Assembly: GCA_951812395.1 (NCBI GenBank)
Contig: CATOSD010000001.1
Location: 2,238,434 to 2,302,433 of the forward strand
Length of the DNA: 64,000 nt
Reading direction: 5' to 3'
Source: an uncultured Dehalococcoidia bacterium
GTDB lineage: Bacteria; Chloroflexota; Dehalococcoidia; Lucifugimonadales; CATOSD01
The notes under the pieces were generated by a model that was not told the DNA's origin, did not search any database, and was given only the letters and a program-made list of their open reading frames with translations. The translations under genes and the position numbers were made by a program. Positions 35,201-44,719 of this stretch are shown one piece after another (position 1 is the first letter of the stretch; each line of letters begins with the position of its first letter).

Positions 35201-36743
35201 GCTGATTTCGCCTCCGCCTCACCACGACATTTACTCGATCGAGGACTTGGCGCAGCTGATATACGACCTGAAGAACGCCAACCCGTCGTCTCGGGTGCAC
35301 GTGAAGCTTGTGTCCGAGGCGGGCGTGGGAACCATCGCGGCGGGCGTATCCAAAGGACATGGGGACGTCGTGCTCATCAGCGGCGACAGCGGCGGTACGG
35401 GCGCGTCGCCGGAGTCGTCCATCAAGTACGCGGGCCTGCCCTGGGAGATTGGACTGGCGGAGACCCAGCAGGTGCTGGTCCTCAACGACCTGAGGGGTCG
35501 CATAGTCGTGCAGACCGACGGCCAGCTCAAGACGGGGCGGGACGTCGCCATAGCCTGCCTGCTCGGGGCCGAGGAGTTCGGGTTCGCGACCGCGCCGCTC
35601 ATCACGCTGGGCTGCATCATGCTGCGAAAGTGCCACCTCAACACCTGCTCGGTGGGGGTTGCGACACAGGACGCGGAACTTCGCCGGATGTTCACGGGCA
35701 AGCCAGAGCACCTTATCAACTACCTGTTCTTCGTGGCCGAGCACATGCGGGAGATCATGGCCGAGCTGGGCTTCCGGACGGTGAACGAGATGGTTGGGCG
35801 CGTGGACAAGCTGGACGGGCGGAAGGCCGTCGGTCACTGGAAGGCGAGCGGCGTGGACTTTTCGGCGCTGCTACACCGTCCCGACTTGCCTGATGATGTC
35901 GCCACCTACTGCTGCGAGGAGCAGGACCATTCGCTGTCGGAGGCGTTGGACAACGACCTGATCGAGCGCTTCTCGGACGCCATCGAAAACCGGCAGCCGC
36001 AAGAGCTTTCCATGCCGATTTACAACTACAACCGCACCGTGGGCGCGATGCTCAGCCACGAGATCGCGAAGAGGTACGGTGAAGAGGGGTTGCCGGACGA
36101 CATGATCCGTGTTTCGTTCAACGGGTCGGCAGGCCAGAGCTTCTCCGCGTTTCTCGCCAAGGGCGTGTCTATGACAGTCGACGGCGACGCAAACGACTAC
36201 TTCTGCAAGGGGCTGTCGGGCGGAAAGGTGGTTATCAAGCCGCCGGACGGCGTGAACTTCGTGCCGGAGACAACGATTGTCATAGGCAATGTGGCCCTGT
36301 ATGGCGCAACGGGCGGCAAGGCGTTCATCCGGGGCCTGGCGGGCGAGCGGTTCGCGGTGCGCAACAGCGGCGCGGAGACTGTCGTGGAGGGCGTGGGTGA
36401 CCACGGTTGCGAGTACATGACGCGCGGCACGGTTGTGGTGCTCGGCCCCACCGGGCGCAACTTCGCGGCTGGCATGAGCGGCGGCGAAGCCTACGTGCTC
36501 GACGAGGACGGCGAGTTCGCCAGTCGCTGTAACCCCGAGATGGTCGGCCTCGAGAGTGTGGAAGAAGAGGAGGACACGCGGGTGTTGCGACGGCTGGTCG
36601 AGGAGCACCTCGAGTTGACCGGCAGCGCGAACGCCAAGCGTGTGCTCGACGACTGGGACGGGATGCTCCCGAGATTCGTGAAGGTAATGCCATACGACTA
36701 CAAACGAGTATTGGCGGAGCGCGCCAGGGCGGTGAGCGCCTGA
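32217..36743 (+). CDS. gltB: Glutamate synthase, large subunit
   Basis: A 1,508-residue GltB. The Ntn glutaminase domain begins with the nucleophile cysteine in [11 protein letters not shown] (C26, or C24 from the ATG at 32223), exposed after removal of a short propeptide; [17 protein letters not shown] and [11 protein letters not shown] follow. The FMN/synthase barrel has [14 protein letters not shown] and [10 protein letters not shown]; the [3Fe-4S] cysteines are in [12 protein letters not shown]; the C-terminal beta-helix ([11 protein letters not shown]) is complete. It converts glutamine and 2-oxoglutarate to two glutamates with electrons from GltD. The GTG at 32217 is well spaced from GGGA. 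gltD starts within the stop codon. Confidence 0.96.
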   Translation: MFMSSPYVPNLTKQGLYDPRFERDACGVGLVASVKGSRSHEIVTMGLQVLRNLGHRGACGADPETGDGAGVLMQMPHEFFAREAESLGFKLPEAGDYGVGMVFLPQDAGERDECERKIERIVDDEGLRLLGWRDVPVSPDAIGRMARAVMPVIRQFFVARPDGIAAGHAFAIELYLARRRIENSLARAGLADSGHFYVCSMSDRQIVYKGLVMAHQLESFFHDLDDDLIKTAYVLVHSRFSTNTLGSWRLAHPFRYIIHNGEINTIRGNVNWMTAREGMFSSPEMGDRMDELFPVVSSDQSDTASFDNALELLLATGRSLPHALMMMIPEAWGDHIPMEQAKKDFYDYHSRIIEPWDGPALIIGADGARVCGVLDRNGLRPCRYLVTTDDILVMASETGVLDVPLEKVRFKDRIYPGRMFELDTEQGRIIEDQEVKAELSARRPYGEWLNKNSIDMESLPEPKLTPGPEFETIGARQKAFGYTLEDLSVIMRPMAENGAEPVGSMGNDAPLAVLSEKLPLLFDYFKQMFAQVSNPPLDAIREELVTSLETTLGSEQNLFDETAEHCRQLRLKGLLLTSREMAQLKEVDLPGLRSRTLESLFDVEGGDGALKQAMDRLCAEASKAIEGGCSILVISDRGADSRRAPIPSLLATAGVHHHLIRAGTRARVGIAVESGEPREVSHFALLSGYGAGAINPYLALETLADQSRGDGFTEPLDYETAEYNYFKAAHKGLLKVISKMGVSTLQGYRGAQIFEAVGLNEELIDWYFTWTPSRIGGVGLEQIEEECRRRHRDAYGGHANGLPAGGRYQWRRDGEYHMWNPDTIAKLQYAAQSNRYTSYREFADVADGLSEEMCTIRGLLEFKTLDEPIDLHEVEPASEIVKRFATGAISLGSISREAHETMAIAMNRIGARSNTGEGGEDYHRFTLDPNGDSRSSAMKQVASGRFGVTINYLSNATDLQIKMAQGSKPGEGGQLPGHKVDEYIGWVRNSTPGVELISPPPHHDIYSIEDLAQLIYDLKNANPSSRVHVKLVSEAGVGTIAAGVSKGHGDVVLISGDSGGTGASPESSIKYAGLPWEIGLAETQQVLVLNDLRGRIVVQTDGQLKTGRDVAIACLLGAEEFGFATAPLITLGCIMLRKCHLNTCSVGVATQDAELRRMFTGKPEHLINYLFFVAEHMREIMAELGFRTVNEMVGRVDKLDGRKAVGHWKASGVDFSALLHRPDLPDDVATYCCEEQDHSLSEALDNDLIERFSDAIENRQPQELSMPIYNYNRTVGAMLSHEIAKRYGEEGLPDDMIRVSFNGSAGQSFSAFLAKGVSMTVDGDANDYFCKGLSGGKVVIKPPDGVNFVPETTIVIGNVALYGATGGKAFIRGLAGERFAVRNSGAETVVEGVGDHGCEYMTRGTVVVLGPTGRNFAAGMSGGEAYVLDEDGEFASRCNPEMVGLESVEEEEDTRVLRRLVEEHLELTGSANAKRVLDDWDGMLPRFVKVMPYDYKRVLAERARAVSA

Positions 36744-38191
36744 TGGGCAAGGCCACCGGATTCAAAGAGAGCGGGCGGATGACGATGCCGAGCACGCCGG
36801 TCCCGGAGCGCATCCAGCACTACGGCGAGTTTTACCTGCGGTGGAGCGAGGAGCAGGCGCGGGAGCAGGGATCGCGCTGCATGAACTGCTCGGTGCCGTT
36901 CTGTCACATGGGGTGCCCGCTGGGCAACCTGATTCCCGATTGGAACGACCACGTTTACCGCGGACGATGGAAGGAGGCGCTCGACGCCCTTCACCAGACA
37001 AACGCCTTTCCGGAGTTCACCGGCCGCATTTGTCCCGCGCCGTGCGAGGTCTCGTGCGTGCTCTCCATCAACCAGGACCCGGTCACTATCGAGCACATTG
37101 AGAAGTCTATCGCCGACAGGGGTTGGGCCGAAGGATGGATCACTCCGAATCCTCCCAGCACTCGCACGGGAAAGACCGTCGCGGTCGTAGGGTCGGGTCC
37201 GGCCGGGCTGGCCGCGGCACAACAGCTCAACGCCAGCGGACACAGAGTGACGGTGTTCGAGCGCGACGAGCACGTGGGTGGGTTGCTGAGGCTTGGTATC
37301 CCGGACTTCAAGCTCGAGAAACACGTGGTACAGCGCCGTGTGGATCTGATGGTCGAGGAGGGTGTGGAGTTCAGGACTGGGGTTTACGTCGGCCGTGACT
37401 GCCCCATCTCCGATTTGCGGGACGCGTTCGATGCGCTGCTGCTCGCCGGCGGCTCGACGATTCCGCGTGACCTTCCGGTGCCCGGGCGCGAGCTGGACGG
37501 CGTACACTTCGCCATGGACTACCTGACCCAGCAGAACAGGATCAACGCGGGCCAGTCCGTCGACCCCGGCGAGCGCATCTCCGCAGAGGGCAAGCGCGTC
37601 GTCATCATGGGCGGCGGTGATACTGGGTCCGATTGCCTGGGCACAGCCCACCGGCAGGGCGCGGAGCTGGTGTACCAGCTCGAACTGCTGCCCGAGCCGC
37701 CGCTCGAGCGGCGGCCCGACAATCCCTGGCCGCAGTGGTCGGCAATCCTTCGCAGCTCGTCCTCTCATGAGGAAGGCGGCATTCGTGACTACAACATTCT
37801 GACAAAGGGTTTCGCCGGCTCTGGCCGTGTCCAGGCGCTGCACGCGGTGCGCCTGGAGTGGGGGCCTCCCGACGAGACAGGCAGGCCGGCCATGCGGGAG
37901 GTTCCGGGCAGCGAATTTACGCTTGAGGTGGACCTGGTGCTGCTGGCGATGGGTTTCCTGCACCCGGAGCACGGCGAGATGCTGAGCGACCTGGGGTTGG
38001 CAACGGACGCGCGCGGCAACGTCGGCAGGGACGCTGACATGATGACGAACGTCGACGGCGTGTTCTCCGCGGGCGACATGTCGCGCGGGCAGTCGCTGGT
38101 GGTCTGGGCGCTTGCCGAGGGCAGGGAGGCAGCCCGTGGTATCGACCGCTACTTGATGGGTAGCACCAGGCTGCCGCGCGTGCTGGCCTGA
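36743..38191 (+). CDS. gltD: Glutamate synthase, small subunit
   Basis: A 482-residue GltD, the FAD/Fe-S reductase that passes NAD(P)H electrons to GltB. The N-terminal iron-sulfur region has CMNCSVPFCHMGCP and CPAPCEVSC (about 43-105). The FAD dinucleotide fold is VVGSGPAGLAAAQQL (near 150) and the NAD(P)H fold is VIMGGGDTGSDCLG (near 288); the C-terminal FAD motif GVFSAGDMSRGQSLVV is intact. The ATG overlaps the gltB TGA by one base, ensuring equal expression. Length and domains are normal. Confidence 0.95.
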   Translation: MGKATGFKESGRMTMPSTPVPERIQHYGEFYLRWSEEQAREQGSRCMNCSVPFCHMGCPLGNLIPDWNDHVYRGRWKEALDALHQTNAFPEFTGRICPAPCEVSCVLSINQDPVTIEHIEKSIADRGWAEGWITPNPPSTRTGKTVAVVGSGPAGLAAAQQLNASGHRVTVFERDEHVGGLLRLGIPDFKLEKHVVQRRVDLMVEEGVEFRTGVYVGRDCPISDLRDAFDALLLAGGSTIPRDLPVPGRELDGVHFAMDYLTQQNRINAGQSVDPGERISAEGKRVVIMGGGDTGSDCLGTAHRQGAELVYQLELLPEPPLERRPDNPWPQWSAILRSSSSHEEGGIRDYNILTKGFAGSGRVQALHAVRLEWGPPDETGRPAMREVPGSEFTLEVDLVLLAMGFLHPEHGEMLSDLGLATDARGNVGRDADMMTNVDGVFSAGDMSRGQSLVVWALAEGREAARGIDRYLMGSTRLPRVLA

Positions 38192-38206
38192 AACCGGGAG
38201 AGTAGA

Positions 38207-39586
38207 GTGTCAGATCCAACGCTCAAGATTGAGAATGCACGGTTCGTGCTGACGCTCGACGCGGAGCGCCGGATCGTCGCTGACGGCGCCATCGTGGTGG
38301 AAGGGAGCCGCATCTCGCGCGTGGGCAAGAGCGCTGACCTGGTTGACGTTGCCACGGACAGGACTATCGACGCGAGCGATATGGTCGTCACTCCCGGGTT
38401 CGGCAACGGCCATATGCACATCAGCTACGCGCACGCGACGCGTGGCATCTTCCCGGACGACCTGGGCCGGGCCTATCTTCCGAACGTATTCCGGCTGCAA
38501 TCGGCGATGACTCCGGAGGAGGAGTACTACACTTCGCTGCTCGCTATCACCGAGTTGCTGATGTACGGCACCACCAGTTTTCTCGACCCCGGAAGCACCA
38601 AGCACGTCGACGCCTGCATGAGGGCATACGAGGAGACCGGCTGCCGCATCGTGGTCGGAGCGCAAGTTGCCGACGCGCCGAATCCACTGAACCTGCCTGT
38701 CTACTCGACCTCGCGGGCCGTGGACGTAATGCGTTCGACTATAGACGAATTTGATGGCGCACTCGATGGCCGCGTGCGGGCGTGGGCCATGCCGTTCTCG
38801 GCTGAGTACGCGTCGGACGAACTGCTGATAGCGGCGAAGCAGCTCGCCGACGACCGCGGGACGGGCCTGACGCTGCACCACAGCACGGGACCGGACGCGA
38901 TTGCGGCGTCTATGTCCGAGCACGGCGTGACTCCAACCGAGCGGCTGGAGCACCTGGGCGTGCTGGGCGAGAACGTGACGCTGGCCCACGGGCTTGGCCT
39001 TGACGAGTCTGAGCTCGACAGCATCGCGCGAAGCGGGGCGAGCGTTGTTATGTGCCCGACCGCGGCCATAAAAGGCGGGTCCGGGATGACACGAACGGCA
39101 AAGCTGCCGGAGATGCTGGAGCGGGGCATACCCGTCGGGCTGGGCACCGACGCGGGTAACAACTCCAACCTGTTGGAGACGATGCGCTCGATGTATCTGG
39201 CCGCGGTTCTGTACAAGGACGGTAGGCAGGACGTGTCGATGGTGCCGGCGGAGACCGCCGTGGAACTGGCGACGCTTGGCTCAGCGCGCGCGATGGGTCT
39301 GGGCGGCGAGACCGGGTCCATCGAGGTGGGCAAGAAGGCCGACCTGGTGTTGTTCGACACGCGCCGCCCGGAGTGGCGGACGCTCTTCAACCCGGTCAAC
39401 AACCTGGTCTACAGCGCGGACGGGCGCAGCGTTCACACGGTGATCGTGGATGGCAGGGTCGTCGTGGAGGACCACAGGGCGCTGTTCGTGGATGAATGGG
39501 AGCTGATCCAGCGGGTGCAGCGCATCGGGGCGGGGCTGATGGATCGGGCTGGGGTGTCGTTCGCCCCGCGCTGGCCGGTGGTGTAG
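38207..39586 (+). CDS. Amidohydrolase (TrzA/AtzA/SsnA-like)
   Basis: A 459-residue amidohydrolase. Metal-ligand motifs are GNGHMHIS near 67, a LTLHHSTG block near 225, the AHGLGLD histidine near 263 and the TDAGNNSN aspartate near 310. The family deaminates or dechlorinates aromatic and purine-like rings, for example S-adenosylhomocysteine, guanine or s-triazines; the substrate is not defined here. The start is a GTG 15 bases after gltD with a GGGAGA-type site, so it may be transcribed with gltBD. The first metal motif is H-M-H. Confidence 0.85.
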   Translation: MSDPTLKIENARFVLTLDAERRIVADGAIVVEGSRISRVGKSADLVDVATDRTIDASDMVVTPGFGNGHMHISYAHATRGIFPDDLGRAYLPNVFRLQSAMTPEEEYYTSLLAITELLMYGTTSFLDPGSTKHVDACMRAYEETGCRIVVGAQVADAPNPLNLPVYSTSRAVDVMRSTIDEFDGALDGRVRAWAMPFSAEYASDELLIAAKQLADDRGTGLTLHHSTGPDAIAASMSEHGVTPTERLEHLGVLGENVTLAHGLGLDESELDSIARSGASVVMCPTAAIKGGSGMTRTAKLPEMLERGIPVGLGTDAGNNSNLLETMRSMYLAAVLYKDGRQDVSMVPAETAVELATLGSARAMGLGGETGSIEVGKKADLVLFDTRRPEWRTLFNPVNNLVYSADGRSVHTVIVDGRVVVEDHRALFVDEWELIQRVQRIGAGLMDRAGVSFAPRWPVV

Positions 39587-39598
39587 ATTGCGGCGGTG

Positions 39599-39907
39599 TT
39601 AGTTCCCGGGTATGTCGTGGGTGTGCAAATGAAAGGCCACGACGCTGTTGATGCCGTTCAGCCGCGCCTGCTCAAGTTCCGAGTTAGACACCCTTACGCT
39701 TGCGGCCCGCATCTCGTCTCTGAGTTCGCTCCCTTGTGAATAGACTTTGTCCTCGAGTCTGCCGACGTCCGTGTCGATCTTGACCTCGAGTCTGCTGTTT
39801 TGCGAGGTCATCTGTCACATCAGCGCGAAGATTGCCACCAGAACAGTTACGATACCCTACATGGTGGCTACGAGGGTGGTCACCTGTGCCGTGTCCAAGA
39901 CGGACAT
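39599..39907 (-). pseudogene. Small membrane-anchored coiled-coil protein, two in-frame stops
   Basis: One frame reads MSVLDTAQVTTLVATM, TAG (39857-39859), GIVTVLVAIFALM, TGA (39815-39817), then an uninterrupted 70-residue tail beginning MTSQNSRLEVKIDTDVGRLEDK and ending THDIPGN. Together it is a typical short protein with one membrane span and a charged coiled coil, similar to proteins often annotated as hypothetical in Chloroflexota. The TGA sits where tryptophan would be expected. An AGGAG lies near the start. The stops make the full product unlikely; a tail-only protein from 39811 is possible but would lack the anchor. The sequence from 39908 to 40074 holds nothing I can name beyond C-rich bases. 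Confidence 0.6.
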
Positions 39908-40074
39908 CTCCTGGAATCCGAGTAAGTGGCAGGCCACGGCCCGCGCAAGCCAACTGTAGCACAGCACTTCAGTCAACTGTGCGTGCCGGTGTGCTCGGCC
40001 TCAGCCCCCACCCGGCCCCTTCGGCAAGCACAGGGTAAGCTGCAATCCTCAACGCAGTATGAGAGTTGCTTCCC

Positions 40075-41367
40075 TCACTCGTAGTCCATGCCTATGTGTC
40101 CTTCACGCTCCAACTCGGCGTAACGTTTGTCCGAAATGCTGAGAAGCTGCTTGTAGACGTACTCGTTGTCCTCGCCCAGGCGCACCGGACCGCGCCGGAT
40201 TCCGGGCGGAGTGCGGGACAACTTGAACGGTGCCCCCGGATACAGGTATGTTCCCACGTCCTCCTGGTAGGCTTCTTCGAACGCGCCACGCTCCTTAAGG
40301 TGTGAATCGGAGAAGGCATCCGCCTGGTCGACCACGGCGCCCGCCGCTACACCGGCCTTCTGGAGCGCGTGCATGACCTCGTAGTGGCCGTGCTCGCGAG
40401 TCCACTCGCTTATGCAAGCGTCCAATTCGTCGTGGGCCTGGTACCGGCCGTGCTGGGTGTCGAATCGAGGGTCTTCAGTCCATGGCGGTGAGCCGATCGC
40501 GGCGCGGAAGGCGGCCCAGTCACCGTCGTCGAAGATGGTAATGTTCACCCATTGGTCTTCGCCCTTGCAGGGATAGCAGCCTTGTATGGCGTATGGATGG
40601 CGGTTTCCGATGGTGGACCCATTCCTGCCGTTCATTGAGTAGTCCATGAAGAACTGGCCCAGGAAGGGAGCAACGTTTTCGGCCTGGGCCAACTCGATCA
40701 GCTGCCCCTGGCCCGTGCGCCGGCGGTGGTGCAGCCCGGCCAGCACGGCGAATGCGCCCTGCGCGCCGGCGGCCGCGTCCGCCACGTAGACCTGCGTGTT
40801 CGCGGAAGGGTCCATGTCGGCGTAGCCCCGCAGCAGGGAATGACCCACCGTGCCCTCCATGTGAATGCCGAGCGAGCGGAAGTTCTTGTAGGGCCCGGTG
40901 CTTCCGTACGCAGGCATTCGGAGCATGACGATGTCGCCGCGCAACTCACGCAGCGACTCGTAAGAGATGCCCAGCTTGTCCATCGTCTCTGTGACGTTGT
41001 TCTCAACGAACACGTCGCTGACCTGTACCAGCCTGTCGAAGATGTCCCTACCGCCGGGTTGCGGCAGGTTTACAGTCATGCTGAGCTTGTTGCGCCCATG
41101 GGCGTTGAAGACCGGGAAGCGGTTCCAGGGGCGGCGTCCCGGTACGCGGCCGGGCATGCCTCCGAACATTGGCGGAGAGTCCCTGACCAGCTCCTCCGTC
41201 GGGTGGGCCATTGCGCCCCTGGTGAGCGGTGCGGGGTGCCTGGTCGATTCGACGCGGATGACCTCCGCGCCGAGGTCGGCGAGCAGTGTGGCGCAGTAGG
41301 TGCCGGCCCACACTACTGTCATGTCCAGAACTCGAACACCCGCCAAAGGCAATGTTGGCATCGGCAT
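40075..41367 (-). CDS. CaiB/BaiF family CoA-transferase (A)
   Basis: A 430-residue family III CoA-transferase, which moves CoA between carboxylic acids through a mixed-anhydride intermediate. Markers are the opening LAGVRVLDMTVVWAGTYCATLLADLGAEVIRVES, the FNAHGRNKLSMTVNL block near 72 and the GQGQLIELAQAENVAP segment near 213, where the position of the oxalate-CoA-transferase catalytic aspartate is a glutamate. Length is typical. It follows its paralogue by 6 bases. An in-frame ATG 6 bases inside may be the true start, since GGGAG is better spaced to it. The substrate is unknown. Confidence 0.87.
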   Translation of the reverse strand: MPMPTLPLAGVRVLDMTVVWAGTYCATLLADLGAEVIRVESTRHPAPLTRGAMAHPTEELVRDSPPMFGGMPGRVPGRRPWNRFPVFNAHGRNKLSMTVNLPQPGGRDIFDRLVQVSDVFVENNVTETMDKLGISYESLRELRGDIVMLRMPAYGSTGPYKNFRSLGIHMEGTVGHSLLRGYADMDPSANTQVYVADAAAGAQGAFAVLAGLHHRRRTGQGQLIELAQAENVAPFLGQFFMDYSMNGRNGSTIGNRHPYAIQGCYPCKGEDQWVNITIFDDGDWAAFRAAIGSPPWTEDPRFDTQHGRYQAHDELDACISEWTREHGHYEVMHALQKAGVAAGAVVDQADAFSDSHLKERGAFEEAYQEDVGTYLYPGAPFKLSRTPPGIRRGPVRLGEDNEYVYKQLLSISDKRYAELEREGHIGMDYE

Positions 41368-41373
41368 GACTCC

Positions 41374-42585
41374 CTAGATAGCGCCCGTTTCGCGCAGCCG
41401 GATAAGTACTTCACGGTTGTAGCCCAGCTCGCCCAGAACTTCCTCGTTGTGTTGGCCCAGTGTCGGTGCGGCCATTCTCGCGGCCCACGGTGACCGGTCC
41501 ATGACGAAGGGCCTGCCCGGGTAGGTAAGACGGCCAGCGCTGGGGTGGTCGAACTCGGCGAAGGCGCCCCTTTCGTTGAAGCTGGGATCGCCGAAGAGGT
41601 CTCCCATCGAGTTGATGGGACCGCTGAGCACTCGTGCCTCTTGGGCCGCGTACCAAATTTCGTACTTGGTTCGCTCAAGGCACCAGGGGATGAAGAACTC
41701 GTCGAATTCCTCTCGCAGGTCGGGGCTGGTCTGCGCCTGCGGCGTGAACCACTTTGGGTCATCAAACATGGCGGGCTCGCCCAGCATCTTGACCACCCTG
41801 TCGAAGTAGACGATGCCGCCGGTCACCTCCACGTAGCCGTCGGCGCAGGGGTAGACGCCTATCGGATAGCCCATGACGTTGAAGGGGACCCTCTTACTCA
41901 ACTCGCCGGTGTACTGATAGGCAATGAGCGAACTCATGCGCCGGTCTATCGAGCCTATCTGCGTTTCCATGATCGAAACGTCGACGTGCTGGCCCTCGCC
42001 CTGCGCGCGAGCGGCGAAAAGAACGCCCAACGTGGCCACGGCAGCGGCGGCTCCGGCCTGGTATTGCACCATGGCGCCGCCCAGCTTGATAGGCTCTCTG
42101 TCCTCCAGGCCCGCTGAGTACATCTCACCACCCATGCCGTACAGGATGATCTCTGAGCCCCTGAAGTCGCGATACGGCCCGGTCTGCCCGAAGTTCGAGA
42201 TTGATGTGAACACCAAGGCTGGGTTTTCTGCGCTAAGCGTGGCGTAGTCCAGGCCCAGGCGCGACATCGCGCCAGGTCGAAAACTCTCCACCACTACGTC
42301 GGCCTCCGCGGCAAGCCTCCGGGCGATACGATTGCCTGTAGAGGTCTTGAGATCGAGCGTTATTCCGCGCTTGTTGGTGTTGAGATGGAGGAAGAGCCCG
42401 CTCCGCTCGTGGTGGGGGTCGTCACCTGGGAACGGGCCAAGCCTTCTCGCTCTGTCGCCGCCGTCCGGGCGCTCGACCTTCACCACGTCCGCGCCGTAGT
42501 CCGCCAGCAACTTGGTGGAGTAAGGACCGGCGATCATGTGGGTGAAGTCCAGGACCTTCACGTCCGAGAGTGCGCCCTCGGCCAT
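41374..42585 (-). CDS. CaiB/BaiF family CoA-transferase (B)
   Basis: A 403-residue paralogue of the neighbouring gene, with LSDVKVLDFTHMIAGPYSTKLLADYGADVVKVERPDGGD at the N-terminus, NTNKRGITLDLKT near 70 and GEGQHVDVSIMET near 202. As in the neighbour, the catalytic-aspartate position is glutamate, a variation also seen in other CaiB/BaiF proteins. Tandem CaiB/BaiF genes often encode the two chains of a heteromeric transferase. The adjoining carboxymuconolactone-decarboxylase-like gene is on the same strand 34 bases upstream. Confidence 0.87.
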   Translation of the reverse strand: MAEGALSDVKVLDFTHMIAGPYSTKLLADYGADVVKVERPDGGDRARRLGPFPGDDPHHERSGLFLHLNTNKRGITLDLKTSTGNRIARRLAAEADVVVESFRPGAMSRLGLDYATLSAENPALVFTSISNFGQTGPYRDFRGSEIILYGMGGEMYSAGLEDREPIKLGGAMVQYQAGAAAAVATLGVLFAARAQGEGQHVDVSIMETQIGSIDRRMSSLIAYQYTGELSKRVPFNVMGYPIGVYPCADGYVEVTGGIVYFDRVVKMLGEPAMFDDPKWFTPQAQTSPDLREEFDEFFIPWCLERTKYEIWYAAQEARVLSGPINSMGDLFGDPSFNERGAFAEFDHPSAGRLTYPGRPFVMDRSPWAARMAAPTLGQHNEEVLGELGYNREVLIRLRETGAI

Positions 42586-42619
42586 CAGCTCCTCCTACTA
42601 GCGAAACTGCCGCGACGTG

Positions 42620-43192
42620 CTAGGGCAGGCCGGGGGCGGAGTCGAGTCCGTCTTCCAGGTCTACGCCGAGCGAGCCGAGCGCCCTGGCCAACATGACGTA
42701 GTAGGTCACCGCGACAACGAGGTCAACTGTGAGCTCCGCGCCGAGCAGGTGGTGAATCGCCTGAAAGGTGCGATCGGTCAGCGTGCCGTCGCGAACAATC
42801 TCGCGGGCGGCCTGCGCGAACACGCCCTCTTTGGCAGGCAGGCCCATCGGCGCCCTGCCGGAGCGTATGGCCTCGATAGTGGCGTCGCGCACGCCCACGC
42901 GGCGGGCTACGGGCTCGTGGTGCTTCCAGACGTAGTCGCTGCCCATCTCCATCGCGGCGGCCAGGATCGCGATCTCGCGGGCGGCAGGATCCAGCGGGCT
43001 TCCCCATCGCACGTACTCGCCGAGCGCGCCGACGGCCTCCGCGGCGTCAGGGCTGTTGAGGAGCAGACCGAACGAGTTAGGCAATGCGCCGCCGGAATCG
43101 GGATCGCCTCTGCGTTCCGCGATATGGTCGAAGATCGTTTGCTTGTCCTCGGGAAGGTCGTCTCTGTCGATGTACGGGAGTCGTGCCATCAC
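42620..43192 (-). CDS. Carboxymuconolactone-decarboxylase/AhpD-like protein
   Basis: A 190-residue all-helical protein of the CMD/AhpD superfamily: the core LDPAAREIAILAAAMEMGSDYVWKHHEPVARRVGVRD (about 67-104) fits the domain. The redox CxxC of AhpD is absent (SDYVWKHH instead), so a peroxidase-like role is unlikely and a decarboxylase or binding role is more plausible. Its stop is 34 bases before CoA-transferase B, and its start overlaps the pncB stop (ATGA), placing it in an operon of pncB, CMD, CaiB-B, CaiB-A. Confidence 0.83.
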   Translation of the reverse strand: MMARLPYIDRDDLPEDKQTIFDHIAERRGDPDSGGALPNSFGLLLNSPDAAEAVGALGEYVRWGSPLDPAAREIAILAAAMEMGSDYVWKHHEPVARRVGVRDATIEAIRSGRAPMGLPAKEGVFAQAAREIVRDGTLTDRTFQAIHHLLGAELTVDLVVAVTYYVMLARALGSLGVDLEDGLDSAPGLP

Positions 43193-44586
43193 GCCCTCTC
43201 AGGTAGGGATTCCCCGATACTCGCGCCGCTCCGCCGGCGAAGCCTGGCGGCGGTGCCGGCGTGCAGGCCGGACAGATCGTCGCTGATGGCCACCTCGTAG
43301 GCGTCGGGATTATGGAGCTTCTTGTAGCGCATGTCGAGCTTAGCGAATTCGGCGGCGAACCTGCTCTTCAACTCACCCAGGTCTGGAAGGTCGACCGTGA
43401 TCTCGCCGTTGCGCATCACTTCGGTGAGCATAGGCCGCGCGCAGACCGCCGGCCGCGCCTCGCCGGCCGCGGCCATGACGTCTCGCAGGGGCCGATAGCT
43501 CCTGCTCAGGTAGCGGTACACCTGCTTCGAGCCGGGCATAGTCTCCTTGCGGTCACTGAGCTTCATTACAGGTCTGCCGTCGTAGGCAACAACTTTGTAA
43601 ACGGAGTCCGCCCAGGGCGCGTCATGCGACACACCCGCCTTAGTGCCAACGCCAAAGCCATCGATAGGCGCGCATACTCGAAGCAGTTCTTCAATGGAGT
43701 ACTCATCGAGCGCGCCGCTCGCCAGAATCCGGACGCCTCCGAACCCGTTCCGGTTCAATAGTGCCCGGCACTCCATCGAGAGCTCGGCCAGGTTGCCGCT
43801 GTCCAGACGTATGGCGTTCAACTCATGACCGGCGGCGCGCATTTCTCGTGCAACTTGTATGGCCCTCAGAGTTCCGTTTAGGGTATCATAGGTGTCAACC
43901 AGTAGAGTGCTCGCAGCAGGGAATGAGCGGGCGTAGGCACGATAGGCGTCGGTCTCGTCCTCGAACGCGGAGACGAAAGAGTGTGCCATGGTGCCAACTA
44001 CCGGGATGCCGTGGCGCGCGCCCGCTGTCAAGTTGCTGGTGCCATCGAACCCCACCATGTAGCTAACGCGGGCAAAGATGTCGGCGGCGTCCAGCCCGTG
44101 CGTACGACGCGCCGCAAAGTCATACACGTTCCTTCCGTGGGCGGCATGGACAATCCGGGCGGCCTTAGAGGCAAGCAGAGTGTTGGCGTTTACGCTGTTG
44201 ACGAGGAAAGTCTCGGGAATCTGAGCCTCTATCATGGGTGCAGAAACCTCGATGACCGGTTCGCCGGCGAACACGATCGCACCCTCGGGCATGGCCCTGA
44301 CTCTTCCAGTGAATCTGAGACTGAGCAGGTAGTCCATGAATTCGCTGTCAAACAGGCCCGTAGAACCCAAGTATTCGATGTCGCGAGTTTCGAATGAAAA
44401 CCGCTGGAGATGCTCCAAGGCCTCGTGGAGCCCGGCGAAAACGTAAAAGGCCCTTCCGGGTAGGTGTTCGCGGAAATAGAGGCTAAACGTAGCCTTAGCC
44501 GTCGTTCCACTTTGCCAAAGAGCCTGCGCCATGGTGAGTTGGTACAGGTCGGCGAACAACGACGGAGAAGGATCGACTCGCTGCAT
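43189..44586 (-). CDS. pncB: Nicotinate phosphoribosyltransferase
   Basis: A 465-residue PncB, which makes nicotinate mononucleotide from nicotinate and PRPP in NAD salvage. Markers are LFADLYQLTMAQALWQ near the N-terminus, the FYVFAGLHEALEHL block, VYDFAARRTHGLDAA, GTSNLTAG, AHSFVSAFEDE, and the phosphate-binding ILASGALDEYSIEEL and FGVGTKAG. The start at MQRVDPSPSL was chosen because a promoter lies just upstream at 44620-44649; the frame is open 21 codons further but would start before it. It leads the operon with the CMD and CaiB genes. Confidence 0.92.
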   Translation of the reverse strand: MQRVDPSPSLFADLYQLTMAQALWQSGTTAKATFSLYFREHLPGRAFYVFAGLHEALEHLQRFSFETRDIEYLGSTGLFDSEFMDYLLSLRFTGRVRAMPEGAIVFAGEPVIEVSAPMIEAQIPETFLVNSVNANTLLASKAARIVHAAHGRNVYDFAARRTHGLDAADIFARVSYMVGFDGTSNLTAGARHGIPVVGTMAHSFVSAFEDETDAYRAYARSFPAASTLLVDTYDTLNGTLRAIQVAREMRAAGHELNAIRLDSGNLAELSMECRALLNRNGFGGVRILASGALDEYSIEELLRVCAPIDGFGVGTKAGVSHDAPWADSVYKVVAYDGRPVMKLSDRKETMPGSKQVYRYLSRSYRPLRDVMAAAGEARPAVCARPMLTEVMRNGEITVDLPDLGELKSRFAAEFAKLDMRYKKLHNPDAYEVAISDDLSGLHAGTAARLRRRSGASIGESLPERA

Positions 44587-44619
44587 GGCGTAATCACGTC
44601 CTGGGAAGCGAATGAACTC

Positions 44620-44649
44620 AGTGTAAGTACATGAGGCCGCGCGGGTCAA
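44620..44649 (-). promoter_or_regulatory. Candidate promoter for the pncB operon
   Basis: On the minus strand TTGACC (44644-44649), an 18-base spacer and TACACT (44620-44625). A start near 44613 gives a leader of about 27 bases before the pncB ATG at 44586. Confidence 0.45.
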
Positions 44650-44719
44650 GCGGATGTGTGCGCCTCAAAGGCTATTCCGCTCGCGGGTTTCGAAAGCGGT
44701 GAGTCAGGAGATTGGCAGT

